Below are positions 1 to 11,143 of a stretch of 64,000 bases of DNA, piece by piece; position 1 is the first letter of the stretch; each line of letters starts with the position of its first letter. Under the pieces are notes generated by a model. The model was given only the letters and a program-made list of their open reading frames with translations, ran no database searches and was not told where the DNA came from. Source of the DNA: Pseudonocardiales bacterium (GTDB taxonomy: Bacteria > Actinomycetota > Actinomycetes > Mycobacteriales > Pseudonocardiaceae); NCBI GenBank assembly GCA_023252195.1, contig JAHEXI010000002.1:248001-312000 (forward strand), in the 5' to 3' direction. The position numbers were made by a program, and so were the translations under genes.

Positions 1-284
1 GCTCGGTGCCGCGCAATGACCTCTGCGGTCGCTTGCTCCAGGCCAGGCCGGGTGAAGTACATCTGCTGAGACCGGGTGAACTTCAGGTAGGCGCGGCGAC
101 GTAGCTCATGCTGACCAAGGGCTGCGGTGACCAGCTCCGTCGGGTAGTCGCGGCGCAGCAGCGCACCGACCCGCAGCTCTGTCTCCGGTGTCACCTCCAG
201 CCGCGCCAGCCGATCCAGCAACTCCCGGCCGATCGGTGAGACCAGCGCATCCAACTGCGAAGCGACCTGTTCAGGGCCGCTCAT
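1..284 (-). CDS. THUMP-like class I SAM-dependent methyltransferase, N-terminal part
   Basis: The gene reads leftward from an ATG at 284 and leaves the window after 94 codons, so only the N-terminus is visible. The fragment begins MSGPEQVASQLDALVSPIG and continues through a helical region with REL LDRLARL and an RRRAYLKF segment before FTRPGLEQATAEVIARHR. This layout (a short helical leader, an R-rich helix ending in K/F, then a P-x-L-EQAT-x2-VA-x-HR stretch) is how actinobacterial methyltransferases with a C-terminal THUMP-like domain begin. The SAM-binding fold itself lies outside the window, so the assignment rests on resemblance of the leader alone. It is divergent from rsmD, with about 400 bases between them. 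Confidence 0.55.
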   Translation of the reverse strand, partial: MSGPEQVASQLDALVSPIGRELLDRLARLEVTPETELRVGALLRRDYPTELVTAALGQHELRRRAYLKFTRSQQMYFTRPGLEQATAEVIARHR

Positions 285-495
285 CGAGGGATTCTGCTGT
301 CAGCCGGGCTGGGCGAGCTTTCCGGCGAGGGCGTCGGAGAGCAGGGCTGGCAGATTAGGCGGCAGGAGTCTGTCTGTGCAGGCGGCGAGTTCGAATTCAC
401 TCCACCAATGGTGGCCGAGAAGTCCCGCTTTCTCGTTGACGGGTGCGCATGGGTCGCATGGTGGGCTCGGTGTTGGTGATGCGAGTGACTCACGA

Positions 496-567
496 CGGTG
501 GTGCTCCCACCGCGGTGATCACCGTTGTGTGTCGCGGGCGACATCTGATGTCGCCTACGGCACACAA
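496..567. repeat. Run of three inverted repeats upstream of rsmD
   Basis: Three palindromic units follow one another. The first has arms CGGTGG/CCACCG (496-501, 507-512). The second is the perfect 12-bp palindrome CGGTGATCACCG (513-524). The third is a 20-bp imperfect stem (525-544 with 548-567, 17 of 20 positions paired, CTG loop) whose inner part GGCGACAT/ATGTCGCC is perfect. They sit in the 400-base gap between the divergent methyltransferase gene and rsmD. I see no convincing gene in that gap. They may form a structured leader, operator or intergenic repeat. The role is unknown. Confidence 0.6.
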
Positions 568-684
568 ACCGCGATCATGGTGGACGGACCGCGAGATCGC
601 GCTACTCACGCCCGAGTCGTGGCCTCGCCCGCGAAAGCTTGACTCACGGTCCCAGACGTGGGGTCCGAGCTGGTCGGCGGCATC

Positions 685-1248
685 ATGGGCACTGTGGTGC
701 GGATCGTGGCGGGAGTGGCGGGGGGGCGGCGGCTGGCCGTGCCGCCGCACGGCACCAGGCCAACCTCAGACCGGGTGCGGGAAGCGGTGTTCAGCGCGCT
801 TGCGGCACGTCGGGACCTCGAAGGGGCCCGGGTACTCGACCTCTACGCCGGATCCGGCGCGCTGGGGTTGGAGGCGCTGTCCCGCGGAGCGGTGCACGTC
901 CGCTTCGTGGAATCCGATCAGCGTGCCGCCGCGGTGCTGCGCCGCAACATCGAGGCGCTCGGGCTGCCCGGTGCGCAGGTGACTGCCGCGGATGTGCCTG
1001 CGGTGTTGCGGGGCAACCCGGGACAGCCCTATGACCTGGTACTCGCCGACCCCCCGTACGCACTCGACGACTGCGCGCTGGACAAGGTGTTGAGCGCCCT
1101 GGCCGGCGGCGCCTGGTTGGCACCGGCCGCCCTGCTCGTGGTGGAACGCCCAGCCAAGGCGCTGCCGCCAACCTGGCCGGATAATGTGTTTGCGCTCACT
1201 CATCGGCGGTATGGAGACACCGCGGTGTACTACGGTTGCGCGCCATGA
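685..1248 (+). CDS. rsmD: 16S rRNA (guanine966-N2)-methyltransferase RsmD
   Basis: RsmD methylates G966 of 16S rRNA in the assembling small subunit. The protein (187 aa from the ATG at 685) starts with the family hallmark IVAGVAGGRRLAVPP and then TRPTSDRVREAVFSAL. It carries the SAM-binding motif LDLYAGSGALGLEALSRGA and the catalytic N-methyltransferase motif DPPYA near residue 120. GTG codons at 658, 694 and 697 are alternative starts; the 697 start would match the usual short leader. Its stop overlaps the coaD start (ATGA at 1245-1248), so the two are translationally coupled, as in most actinobacteria. Identification is firm; only the exact start is uncertain. Confidence 0.93.
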   Translation: MGTVVRIVAGVAGGRRLAVPPHGTRPTSDRVREAVFSALAARRDLEGARVLDLYAGSGALGLEALSRGAVHVRFVESDQRAAAVLRRNIEALGLPGAQVTAADVPAVLRGNPGQPYDLVLADPPYALDDCALDKVLSALAGGAWLAPAALLVVERPAKALPPTWPDNVFALTHRRYGDTAVYYGCAP

Positions 1249-1727
1249 GGCGCGCCGTCTGTCCCGGCTCTTATGATCCCGCCACCAATGGGCACCTCGA
1301 CATTATTGAGCGGGCAGCGAGCCAATTCGACGAGGTCGTCGTCGCAGTCTTGATCAACAAGACCAAGAACTGCCTTTTCGAGGTCTCTGACCGGATGGCG
1401 ATGCTCAAGGAGATCACCGAGCATCTACCCAACATCCGCATTGATTCCTGGCACGGGCTGCTCGTGGACTATTGCACGGTCAACGGGATCGCCACGATCG
1501 TCAAGGGGCTGCGGGCGGTCAGTGATTTCGACTACGAGTTGCAGATGGCCCAGTTGAACTACCAGCTGTCCGGCGTGGACACGATGTTGTTGCCGAGCAA
1601 ACCGCACTACAGCTACCTGTCCAGCTCAGTGGTCAAAGAGGTTGCTACCTACGGCGGTGACGTCGGCCACCTGTTGCCGGCCACTGTGCACCAGCGCCTG
1701 ATCAACCGCCTCGCCGAACGGCGCTGA
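1245..1727 (+). CDS. coaD: Phosphopantetheine adenylyltransferase
   Basis: CoaD transfers AMP from ATP to 4'-phosphopantetheine, the penultimate step of coenzyme A synthesis in the cytoplasm. The 160-aa protein has the expected length. It opens with AVCPGSYDPATNGHLDII, which contains the nucleotidyltransferase (T/H)xGH signature as TNGH. Further on it has KGLRAVSDFDYELQMA and the C-terminal YSYLSSSVVKEVA segment that stands for the ISSTxxR nucleotide-binding motif of the family. The start ATG overlaps the rsmD stop in an ATGA. The rsmD-coaD pair is conserved across actinobacteria. Confidence 0.96.
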   Translation: MRRAVCPGSYDPATNGHLDIIERAASQFDEVVVAVLINKTKNCLFEVSDRMAMLKEITEHLPNIRIDSWHGLLVDYCTVNGIATIVKGLRAVSDFDYELQMAQLNYQLSGVDTMLLPSKPHYSYLSSSVVKEVATYGGDVGHLLPATVHQRLINRLAERR

Positions 1728-1821
1728 ACGCGGGACACGCCGACCAGTCGCGTGCTCCCATATCTGGGCTGCCCGAGCGTTCACACTGTCACCTGTGGAT
1801 GGTGACCGCGAGGAGGGGCTG

Positions 1822-2529
1822 GTGTACCGGGTTTTCGAAGCACTCGACGAGCTCGTGACCACTCTCGAAGAAGCCCGTGGAGTGCCGATGACCTCCAGTT
1901 GCGTGGTACCCCGCGGGGACGTTCTGGAACTGCTCGACGACGTTCGCGATGCGATTCCGGCAGAGCTCGATGACGCTCAGGACGTGTTGGATCATCGCGA
2001 CGAGCTGGTGGAGACCGCGCGGCAGGAGTCGCAGCGCCAGCGCGACGACGCTCGCACCGAGTCAGACAAGATGGTGACTGAGGCCCGCGACGAGGCTGCG
2101 CGCTTGGTCGCTGAGGCCCGTACCAGCGCCGAGTCGCTGGTCGCCGGCGCGCAAGCCGAAGCTGACCGCATGGCGATCACCGGACGGCGGGAGTATCAGG
2201 AGCTCACCGGGCGCGCCGAGGCCGAGGCGGAACGGATGACCGCGGCCGGGCGGACGGCCTACGAGCGGGCTGTCGCCGACGGCCGAGCCGAGCAGGCCCG
2301 GCTGGTCGAGCAAACCCAGGTGGTGCAAGCGGCCCGTGCTGAGGCCAAGCGAATTCACGACGAGGTGAGCGCCGAGGTGCACCGGCTGCGTTCGGAATGC
2401 GACGCCTACGTCGAAGGCACCCTCGCGGAGTTCGAGGATCTACTCAACCGCACCTTGCGCGCCGTCGGGCGCGGCCGCGTCCATCACAGTGGACCGGTGG
2501 CTGCAGGAGTGGGTGAGTACCCTCGGTGA
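1822..2529 (+). CDS. sepIVA: SepIVA-like DivIVA-domain septation protein
   Basis: The gene encodes an Ala/Glu-rich coiled-coil protein (235 aa) of the family of mycobacterial Rv2927c/SepIVA, a septation factor with a short DivIVA-like head. The head YRVFEALDELVTTLEEARG followed by VVPRGDVLELLDDVRDAIP and LDDAQDVLDHRDEL is characteristic. Residues 70-210 are one long coiled coil with repeated EA-x-RL and EAERM heptads. I place the start at the GTG at 1822, because an AGGAGG-like site at 1811-1816 precedes it and homologues begin with YRVFEAL; an upstream GTG at 1795 is possible. The block with DUF177, rpmF and rnc downstream is the mycobacterial order. Division function is inferred from the family. 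Confidence 0.82.
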   Translation: MYRVFEALDELVTTLEEARGVPMTSSCVVPRGDVLELLDDVRDAIPAELDDAQDVLDHRDELVETARQESQRQRDDARTESDKMVTEARDEAARLVAEARTSAESLVAGAQAEADRMAITGRREYQELTGRAEAEAERMTAAGRTAYERAVADGRAEQARLVEQTQVVQAARAEAKRIHDEVSAEVHRLRSECDAYVEGTLAEFEDLLNRTLRAVGRGRVHHSGPVAAGVGEYPR

Positions 2530-2591
2530 GCGTGCCGGGCTCGGTGTCGCGGCATCGTCGGTTCGGGCCAGGGCCTACCCTGAGAACCCTG

Positions 2592-3122
2592 ATGCCTCGC
2601 AAGACCGCTGCCGCCAGACCCGATCCGACCGCTGCCTGGGTGATCGACACCCGTGAGCTGGGCAGGCGTCCCGGGTCGATGCGTTCCTACCACCGTGATG
2701 TCCCGCTGTCGGTCGGGATCGGGCTGGACGTGATCGGGATCCCCGCGGGAGACCAGGTGTCCCTGGACTTGCGGCTCGAGTCGGTCATGGAGGGAGTGCT
2801 GGTATCGGGCACGGCATCGGCGCCGGTCACCGGTCAGTGCGCCCGGTGCCTGGATCCGCTGGTCGATCGGCTTGAGGTCGAGCTGGTCGAACTGTTCGCC
2901 TACCCCGACACGGCGACCGACGAGACTACGGATCCTGACGAGGTCAGCCGGGTCGTCGACGACCTCGTCGACCTCGCGCCGGTCGTTCGTGACGCGATGC
3001 TACTGGCTTTGCCGCAGGCACCCTTGTGCAGCGAGAACTGCCTCGGCCTGTGCCCGGAATGTGGCGGTAAGCGGGCGGAACTCGGTACGGATCACCGGCA
3101 TGAGAGAATGGACCCGCGCTAG
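2592..3122 (+). CDS. DUF177/YceD family metal-binding protein
   Basis: This is the YceD-type protein encoded directly upstream of L32 in most bacteria; plant and bacterial members are linked to 23S rRNA accumulation. The sequence has [15 protein letters not shown] at its start, the conserved CARCLDPL motif mid-protein, and a C-terminal [14 protein letters not shown] with the other cysteines, consistent with metal binding. I choose the ATG at 2592 (176 aa), preceded by TACCCT at 2576-2581. A GTG at 2526 overlapping the sepIVA stop would add 22 residues unlike the family. rpmF follows after 60 bases. The precise biochemical role is not established from sequence. Confidence 0.85.
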   Translation: MPRKTAAARPDPTAAWVIDTRELGRRPGSMRSYHRDVPLSVGIGLDVIGIPAGDQVSLDLRLESVMEGVLVSGTASAPVTGQCARCLDPLVDRLEVELVELFAYPDTATDETTDPDEVSRVVDDLVDLAPVVRDAMLLALPQAPLCSENCLGLCPECGGKRAELGTDHRHERMDPR

Positions 3123-3182
3123 ACCGTCCAGAGACAAAACTGAAGCAGCGGTTGCGCGGAAGCGAATAGGAGAACGAGTAAC

Positions 3183-3365
3183 GTGGCTGTCCCCAAGCGC
3201 AGGATGTCGCGGTCCAACACCCACTCGAGGCGGTCCCAGTGGAAGGCCACCGCACCGACTCTGGCGGCGTGTTCGAACCGGGCCTGCAGGCAGCCTAAGC
3301 CGCCGCACACGGTCTGCCCGCACTGCGGGAAGTACGACGGTCGCCAGATCGTCCGGTCAGCCTGA
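3183..3365 (+). CDS. rpmF: 50S ribosomal protein L32
   Basis: L32 is a small protein of the large ribosomal subunit. The 60-aa product starts [20 protein letters not shown], the standard L32 leader. It keeps the four zinc-ligand cysteines, as a CSNRAC pair and a CPHCG pair, so it is the zinc-containing form rather than a zinc-independent paralogue. A GTG start lies 9 bases downstream of AGGAGA (3168-3173). It stands between DUF177 and rnc, the usual order. Confidence 0.97.
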   Translation: MAVPKRRMSRSNTHSRRSQWKATAPTLAACSNRACRQPKPPHTVCPHCGKYDGRQIVRSA

Positions 3366-3384
3366 CGCCGGACGCGACGAACCC

Positions 3385-4128
3385 TTGGGAAATCGGTCTC
3401 CGCGGGATCACCCGTCGGATCTGACCCCGCTACTCAGCGCGCTCGGCGTTGATCTCGACGCCGAGCTGCTGACTCTCGCCCTCACCCACCGCTCGTATGC
3501 CTACGAAAGCGGTGGGTTGGAACCCAACGAGCGGCTGGAGTTCCTCGGCGACGCGGTGCTCGGTGTGGTCGTCACCGACCACTTGTTTCGCACCCACCCC
3601 GATCTACCCGAAGGGCAGCTCGCCAAGCTGCGGGCCAGCGTGGTGAACATGCATGCGCTGGCCGGGGTCGCTCGCGGGCTGGCGACCAATGGCCTGGGCG
3701 AATACGTCTTACTGGGTCGGGGCGAGGAGCTCACCGGGGGCCGACACAAGTCCAGCATTCTGGCCGATACCACCGAGGCACTCATCGGTGCGGTGTACTT
3801 ACAGCACGGCATGGACGTCGCCCGCACTGTGGTGCACCGGCTGTTCGACCAGCTCATGGTGATGGCTCCGCTGTTGGGCGCCGGGCTGGACTGGAAGACC
3901 AGCCTGCAGGAGCTCACCGCCAGCCGAGAGTTAGGCGTGCCCGAGTACCGGATCACCGAGGACGGGCCAGACCATCTCAAGGAGTTCACCGCGACCGCCG
4001 TGATCGCCGGCGTGGACCGGGGGACCGGGCGGGGCCGGACCAAGAAAGAAGCCGAGCAGCGGGCCGCCGAGACCGCCTGGCGCTCGCTGTCCGAGTTGGC
4101 CAGCGGGAACGCTCCGCCGGCGGGGTAG
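3385..4128 (+). CDS. rnc: Ribonuclease III
   Basis: RNase III cleaves double-stranded RNA during rRNA and mRNA processing. The endonuclease domain shows [13 protein letters not shown] and the catalytic signature [20 protein letters not shown] (conserved E, D and E positions). It also has [17 protein letters not shown], which supplies the second acidic pair. The C-terminal third is the dsRNA-binding domain, with [20 protein letters not shown] and [18 protein letters not shown]. The reading frame is open far upstream through rpmF. The only reasonable start near the domain is the TTG at 3385, giving 247 aa, a normal length. This start is weaker evidence than the identity. mutM follows after 6 bases. 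Confidence 0.93.
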   Translation: MGNRSPRDHPSDLTPLLSALGVDLDAELLTLALTHRSYAYESGGLEPNERLEFLGDAVLGVVVTDHLFRTHPDLPEGQLAKLRASVVNMHALAGVARGLATNGLGEYVLLGRGEELTGGRHKSSILADTTEALIGAVYLQHGMDVARTVVHRLFDQLMVMAPLLGAGLDWKTSLQELTASRELGVPEYRITEDGPDHLKEFTATAVIAGVDRGTGRGRTKKEAEQRAAETAWRSLSELASGNAPPAG

Positions 4129-4134
4129 CGCAGC

Positions 4135-4989
4135 ATGCCGGAGCTGCCCGAGGTCGAGGTCGTCCGGCTGGGCCTCGCCGAACACGTCACCGGGCGCACG
4201 GTGGCTGCCGTCGAGGTGCGCCACCCCCGCTCGGTGCGTCGCCACCTCGCCGGAGAGCTGGACTTCGCCGCCCGGCTGGCTGGTCGGCAGATCCTCGGTG
4301 TTCGCCGCCGCGGAAAGTACCTCTGGCTGGATCTGGGTGGTGAGGAGGCGTTGCTGGCTCATCTCGGGATGAGCGGTCAGATGCGCATCCAAGAGCCTGG
4401 GTCGGCCGACGAGGCCCACTTGCGGGTGCGACTACAGTTCGCCGACGGGGGTTCTGAGCTGCGCTTTGTCGACCAGCGCACGTTCGGTGGCCTGTCCCTG
4501 GAGGACGTGGTCGACGGCCTGCCCATCCCGGTCGCGCACATCGCGCGGGACCCGATGGACCCGTGTTTCAATCCTGATGCGGTGATCGCCGGGATCCGGC
4601 AACGGCGAACGGCCCTCAAACGTGCGCTGCTGGACCAGACGCTGGTGTCCGGAATCGGCAACATCTACGCCGACGAAGCGCTGTGGCGGGCTCGGCTGCA
4701 CGGGGCGCGGCTCACCGCGACGCTGACCCGAGCGCAAGGACGCGCCGTGCTGACCGCCGTCACGGAGGTGATGACGGAGGCGCTCGCCGCCGGTGGCACC
4801 TCGTTCGACGCGCTGTACGTCAATATCAATGGCGCGTCAGGCTACTTCGACCGTTCACTGGCTGCCTACGGCCAGGACGGCCGGCCGTGTCCACGATGCG
4901 GCACCGCGATCCGGCGCGAGTCCTTCATGAACCGCTCCTCCCACACCTGCCCCCGCTGCCAGCCCCGACCCCGCCACCCCCACCCGTGA
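4135..4989 (+). CDS. mutM: Formamidopyrimidine-DNA glycosylase (Fpg/MutM)
   Basis: MutM removes 8-oxoguanine and formamidopyrimidines from DNA and nicks the abasic site. The mature N-terminus [13 protein letters not shown] carries the catalytic N-terminal proline and the glutamate next to it. The helix-two-turn-helix region with [19 protein letters not shown] is intact. The C-terminal zinc finger is present as CPRCGTAI...CPRCQ, with MNRSSHTCP between. Length (284 aa) is typical. It follows rnc closely, as in mycobacteria. Right after the stop codon comes a long palindromic repeat (4996-5059). Confidence 0.97.
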   Translation: MPELPEVEVVRLGLAEHVTGRTVAAVEVRHPRSVRRHLAGELDFAARLAGRQILGVRRRGKYLWLDLGGEEALLAHLGMSGQMRIQEPGSADEAHLRVRLQFADGGSELRFVDQRTFGGLSLEDVVDGLPIPVAHIARDPMDPCFNPDAVIAGIRQRRTALKRALLDQTLVSGIGNIYADEALWRARLHGARLTATLTRAQGRAVLTAVTEVMTEALAAGGTSFDALYVNINGASGYFDRSLAAYGQDGRPCPRCGTAIRRESFMNRSSHTCPRCQPRPRHPHP

Positions 4990-4995
4990 AGACTG

Positions 4996-5059
4996 GTCGT
5001 GAACTCGACAGCACGGACCTTTTCGCCGACGAGAATGTCGGTCGTGTCGAGTTCACGAC
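4996..5059. repeat. Intergenic palindromic repeat, copy A (after mutM)
   Basis: Perfect 15-bp inverted arms GTCGTGAACTCGACA (4996-5010) and TGTCGAGTTCACGAC (5045-5059) enclose 34 bases. It begins 7 bases after the mutM stop. The right side (5037-5060) is nearly identical to the right side of a second element after rlmN (46477-46500). The two are therefore copies of one repeat family rather than chance hairpins. It could also act as a transcription terminator for mutM; there is no T tract. Confidence 0.75.
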
Positions 5060-5081
5060 GCCGAGCGGCGGGAGGGGGGTT

Positions 5082-5357
5082 ATGGGACGGGTGCGGATGA
5101 CGGTTTGGGTGCATGGTCGCGTTCAGGGGGTGGGGTTTCGCTGGTGGACCCGTTGTCGGGCGCTCGAGCTGGGCCTGGTCGGTCACGCGGCCAACCTGTC
5201 CGATGGAAGGGTCGAGGTAGTCGCAGAGGGGCCGCGAGACACCTGTGTGAAGTTGCTCGCCGCGCTACGCTCCGGGTCCACGCCCGGGCAGGTGAAGCAG
5301 GTGAACGAGCGGTTCGACGACGCCCTGGGCGGCTTGACCGGTTTCGTCGAGCGCTGA
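5082..5357 (+). CDS. acyP: Acylphosphatase
   Basis: Acylphosphatase hydrolyses carboxyl-phosphate bonds such as in acetyl phosphate. The 91-aa product has the fold signature RMTVWVHGRVQGVGFRWWTR, with the catalytic arginine in GFRWW. The second motif appears as GHAANLSDGRVEVVAEG, which holds the catalytic asparagine (ANLSDGRVE). The ATG at 5082 has a purine-rich GGAGGGGG site 3-10 bases upstream. In most actinobacteria acyP is followed immediately by smc; here pabAB lies between them. Confidence 0.95.
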   Translation: MGRVRMTVWVHGRVQGVGFRWWTRCRALELGLVGHAANLSDGRVEVVAEGPRDTCVKLLAALRSGSTPGQVKQVNERFDDALGGLTGFVER

Positions 5358-5363
5358 GCACTC

Positions 5364-7451
<2,088 letters not shown>

Positions 7452-7515
7452 GCACAGGTACCCTGCTCGGGCATGTGACAGCAGTTGGCGAGCAGCGAGG
7501 AGGGTCCGGCGCACC

Positions 7516-10500
7516 GTGCACTTGAAGAGCCTGACGCTGAAGGGCTTCAAGTCCTTCGCCTCGGCCACGACGCTGCGCTTCGAGCCCGGCATCACCTGCG
7601 TCGTGGGTCCCAACGGCTCGGGTAAGTCCAACGTGGTGGACGCGCTGTCGTGGGTGATGGGAGAGCAGGGCGCCAAGGTATTGCGCGGCGGCAAGATGGA
7701 GGACGTCATCTTCGCCGGCACCGCCGGTCGCCCCCCGCTGGGTCGCGCCGAGGTCACGCTGACCATCGACAACACCGATGGTGCACTGCCCATCGACTAC
7801 ACCGAGGTGTCGATCACTCGGCGGATGTTCCGGGACGGCGCCAGCGAATACGAGATCAACGGCAGCGCGTGCCGGCTGCTGGACGTCCAGGAGCTGCTGA
7901 GCGACTCCGGGATCGGCCGCGAGATGCACGTCATCGTCGGGCAGGGCAAGCTTGACTCGATCTTGCAGTCTAAGCCCGAGGAGCGCCGCGCATTCATCGA
8001 GGAAGCCGCGGGCGTCCTGAAGCACCGCAAGCGCAAGGAAAAGGCGTTGCGCAAGCTGGAGGCGATGCAGGCCAACCTGACCCGGCTGTCAGACCTCACC
8101 GCCGAGCTGCGCCGCCAGCTCAAGCCGCTGGGCAAGCAGGCGGAGATCGCTCGGCGTGCCCAGGCCGTGCAGGCCGATCTGCGGGACGCCCGGCTGCGGC
8201 TGCACGCCGACGACCTGGTGACACTGCGTGCGGCATTCGCTCGGGACGAGGCTGACGAGGTCGTTGCCAGGGCCCGGCGGGTGGAGGTGGACAACGCCCT
8301 GGCTGCGGCCCGCGCGCAACAGTCCCGACTGGAGGAACAGCTCGACGCCACGACGCCGCGGCTGTCGGTGGCGCAGGACACCTGGTACCGGCTCTCGGCG
8401 CTGGCCGACCGGCTGCGCGGCACGGTGCAGCTGGCGGAGCAGCGCGTCCGGCACCTGTCCGCACCCGCCGAGGCGCTCCGACCCGGTCGGGACCCCGACG
8501 AGCTGGAGCGCGAGGCTGCAGCTGTCGAGGCTTCGGAGGCCGAGCTGCACGCGGTGGTGGAAGAGGCCAGGGCAGCGCTGTCTGAGGCCGTGGACCGGCG
8601 CGGCGAGCTGGAGCAGGCCGTCGGCGACGCGGAGCGGGCACACCTGGCCGCGGTCCGCGCCGTCGCCGATCGGCGCGAGGGGCTGGCCCGGCTCGCCGGT
8701 CAGGTCGAGGCGCTGCGGTCCACGTCGGGCGCCACTGCGGAGGAGATCGAGCGGCTGTCGGGGGGTCTGGCCGACGCCAGGGAGCGGGCCAGCAGCGCGC
8801 AGCGGGAATTCGAGGAGCTGCAGCATCAGCTCGACGCCCTGCATGCCGGCGAGGTCGGGCTCGACGAGCGGCATGAGGCAGCGGCGGCCGCGCATGTCAC
8901 CGCTGCGGCGCGCAGCGCCGAGCTCACCGCTGCACACCGGGAGGCCGAGCAGCAGCGGGCGTCCTGGCGGGCCCGGGTGGAGGCGCTGTCGATCGGCCTG
9001 GCCCGCAAGGACGGCTCGCAACCGTTGCTGGCCGCGGGGCTACCGGGCCTAGCCGGCACGGTTGCCGCGTTGCTCACCGTGCAATCCGGCGCGGAGGCCG
9101 CCGTGGCTGCCGCCTTGGGTGCTGCGGCGGACGCCCTGGTGGTGTCCGATGTGGACGTCGCGGCCAGTGCGCTGTCCCTGTTGCGGGCGCAGGACGCTGG
9201 CCGCGCCGGCCTGCTCGTCGGCGGTGCGCCGGCTTCGGTAGACCGCGCAACCTGGCCGGAACTGCCGCCCGGTGCGCGGTGGGCGGTGGACCTGGTGGTG
9301 GCCCCGGAGACACTGAGTTCCGCGCTACATCGGCTACTGGAACGCACCGCGGTAGTCGAGGATCTCGACGCCGCCCGCACATTGGTCACCGCACAACCGA
9401 GTGCGCGCGCGGTGACCGTCGACGGTGACCTACTCGGCGGCGATTGGGCGCACGGCGGATCGGGCCGCAGCCTGAGCGTCATCGAGGTGCAGGCCGCCGT
9501 CGACGACGGTCAAATCCGGTTAGCTGAATCGGAAACGCGCGTGCAACGGCTGGCCGCTGAGCTCCAGGAGGCCAGTAAGGAGGAAGCCGACCGGGCCGAG
9601 GACGTCGACAACACCCTGGCAGCTCTGCACGAATCGGACGCGGAACTAGCCGCGGTTGCTGAGCAGCTCGCCCGGCTTGGCCAGGCGTCCCGTTCCGCGT
9701 CCGGCGAGGCCGACCGGCTGCACCGCCAGCGTGACGAGATGCAGGAGCGCCGGGCCGCTGCGCTGACCAGCCTGGCTGAGCTGGACGAGCGGTTGCGGCT
9801 GGCTGCCGACGACTCGGTGGATGCCGAACCCGACACCTCCTACCGGGACGAAGCCGTGGCGGCGCTGGGTACCGCGCGCAGCGAGGAGGTCGAGGCGCGG
9901 CTGGCGCTGCGCACCGCTGAGGAGCGCGCCCGGGCGCTGGCCGGTCGTGCCGACGTGCTGCGTCGCAACGCCCAGGTGGAGCGAGTGGCCCGGCAGCGAG
10001 CTGCGGACGCGGCAGTGGCCCGTCAGCGCGGCGCCGCGGTGGCCGCGGAAGTGGTGCGGGCGGGGCAGATCGCGTTGCGCTCCATCGAGATATCGGTGCA
10101 GCGAGCCGCGGCGGAGCGCGACGCGGTGGTCGTCGAGCGGGCCCAGGACGAGCACGGCGTGGTGGAGGTCCGGGCCCGGGTTCGGGAGCTCGCCGAGCAG
10201 CTGGACAAGCTCACCGACACGGTGCATCGCGACGAGCTGTTGCGCGCTGAGCAGCGGTTACGCATCGAGCAGCTCGAGATCAAGATCTCTGACGACTTCG
10301 GCATCGGCCTGGATGACCTCATCGCGGAGTACGGACCCGCGGTGCCGGTGCCGCCGCTTGCGGCCGAGGTGGCCGAATATGAGCTGATGACGCAGCGCGG
10401 CGAGCAGGTCAGCGCCCCGAAGCCGGCTCCCTACGACCGGGCCGTGCAGACCCGCCGCGCCCAGAGCGCTGAGCGCGATCTGGCCCTGCTCGGCAAGGTC

Positions 10501-11109
10501 AACCCGTTGGCACTGGAGGAGTTCGCCGCGCTTGAGGAGCGCTACAAGTTCCTGTCCACCCAGCTCGAAGACCTCAAAGCCAGTCGGCGTGACCTACTCA
10601 CCGTCGTCGGCGAGGTCGACGAGAAGATCCTCGAGGTCTTCACCGTGGCCTTCCACGACGTGGCAAGGGAATTCGAGATCGTCTTCGCCACCCTGTTCCC
10701 CGGTGGCGAGGGCAGGTTGCTGCTCACCGAGCCCGACGACCTGCTCACCACGGGCATCGAGGTCGAGGCCCGCCCGCCCGGCAAAAAAGTCAAACGGCTG
10801 TCACTGCTGTCCGGCGGGGAGAAGTCGCTCACCGCGGTGGCCATGCTGGTCGCCATCTTCCGGGCTCGCCCGTCGCCGTTCTACGTGCTCGACGAGGTGG
10901 AGGCGGCGCTGGATGACACCAATCTCAGCCGCCTTATCGCGCTGTTCGAGCTGCTGCGAGACCGCTCGCAGCTGATCGTGATCACCCACCAGAAGGCGAC
11001 GATGGAGGTTGCTGACGCGTTGTACGGGGTAAGCATGCGCGGTGACGGCATCACCACCGTGATCTCGCAACGGCTGCGCGGCGGCGCTGACTCGGCCGGT
11101 GCCGCGTAA
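7516..11109 (+). CDS. smc: Chromosome segregation protein SMC
   Basis: SMC is the large ATPase of the SMC-ScpAB condensin, which compacts and segregates the chromosome. The 1197-aa protein starts LKSLTLKGFKSFASAT and has the Walker A motif GPNGSGKSNVVDALSWVMGE. Two long coiled coils surround a hinge around residues 510-650 (for example GTVAALLTVQSGAEAAVAAALG). The C-terminal head has the ABC signature LSGGEKSLTAVAML and Walker B FYVLDEVEAALDDTN. The GTG at 7516 is chosen because it yields the standard leader; the frame is open 120 bases further upstream. The next gene, a condensation-like acyltransferase, is not the usual ftsY. Confidence 0.98.
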   Translation: MHLKSLTLKGFKSFASATTLRFEPGITCVVGPNGSGKSNVVDALSWVMGEQGAKVLRGGKMEDVIFAGTAGRPPLGRAEVTLTIDNTDGALPIDYTEVSITRRMFRDGASEYEINGSACRLLDVQELLSDSGIGREMHVIVGQGKLDSILQSKPEERRAFIEEAAGVLKHRKRKEKALRKLEAMQANLTRLSDLTAELRRQLKPLGKQAEIARRAQAVQADLRDARLRLHADDLVTLRAAFARDEADEVVARARRVEVDNALAAARAQQSRLEEQLDATTPRLSVAQDTWYRLSALADRLRGTVQLAEQRVRHLSAPAEALRPGRDPDELEREAAAVEASEAELHAVVEEARAALSEAVDRRGELEQAVGDAERAHLAAVRAVADRREGLARLAGQVEALRSTSGATAEEIERLSGGLADARERASSAQREFEELQHQLDALHAGEVGLDERHEAAAAAHVTAAARSAELTAAHREAEQQRASWRARVEALSIGLARKDGSQPLLAAGLPGLAGTVAALLTVQSGAEAAVAAALGAAADALVVSDVDVAASALSLLRAQDAGRAGLLVGGAPASVDRATWPELPPGARWAVDLVVAPETLSSALHRLLERTAVVEDLDAARTLVTAQPSARAVTVDGDLLGGDWAHGGSGRSLSVIEVQAAVDDGQIRLAESETRVQRLAAELQEASKEEADRAEDVDNTLAALHESDAELAAVAEQLARLGQASRSASGEADRLHRQRDEMQERRAAALTSLAELDERLRLAADDSVDAEPDTSYRDEAVAALGTARSEEVEARLALRTAEERARALAGRADVLRRNAQVERVARQRAADAAVARQRGAAVAAEVVRAGQIALRSIEISVQRAAAERDAVVVERAQDEHGVVEVRARVRELAEQLDKLTDTVHRDELLRAEQRLRIEQLEIKISDDFGIGLDDLIAEYGPAVPVPPLAAEVAEYELMTQRGEQVSAPKPAPYDRAVQTRRAQSAERDLALLGKVNPLALEEFAALEERYKFLSTQLEDLKASRRDLLTVVGEVDEKILEVFTVAFHDVAREFEIVFATLFPGGEGRLLLTEPDDLLTTGIEVEARPPGKKVKRLSLLSGGEKSLTAVAMLVAIFRARPSPFYVLDEVEAALDDTNLSRLIALFELLRDRSQLIVITHQKATMEVADALYGVSMRGDGITTVISQRLRGGADSAGAA

Positions 11110-11143
11110 CCCGTGCCGCGTAACGCATCAGGAGAAATTCGCT

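Noticed and set aside
2872-3384. Long frame upstream of rnc running through DUF177 and rpmF
   Set aside because: It is the open antiphase of two well-identified genes; only the portion from 3385 is RNase III.
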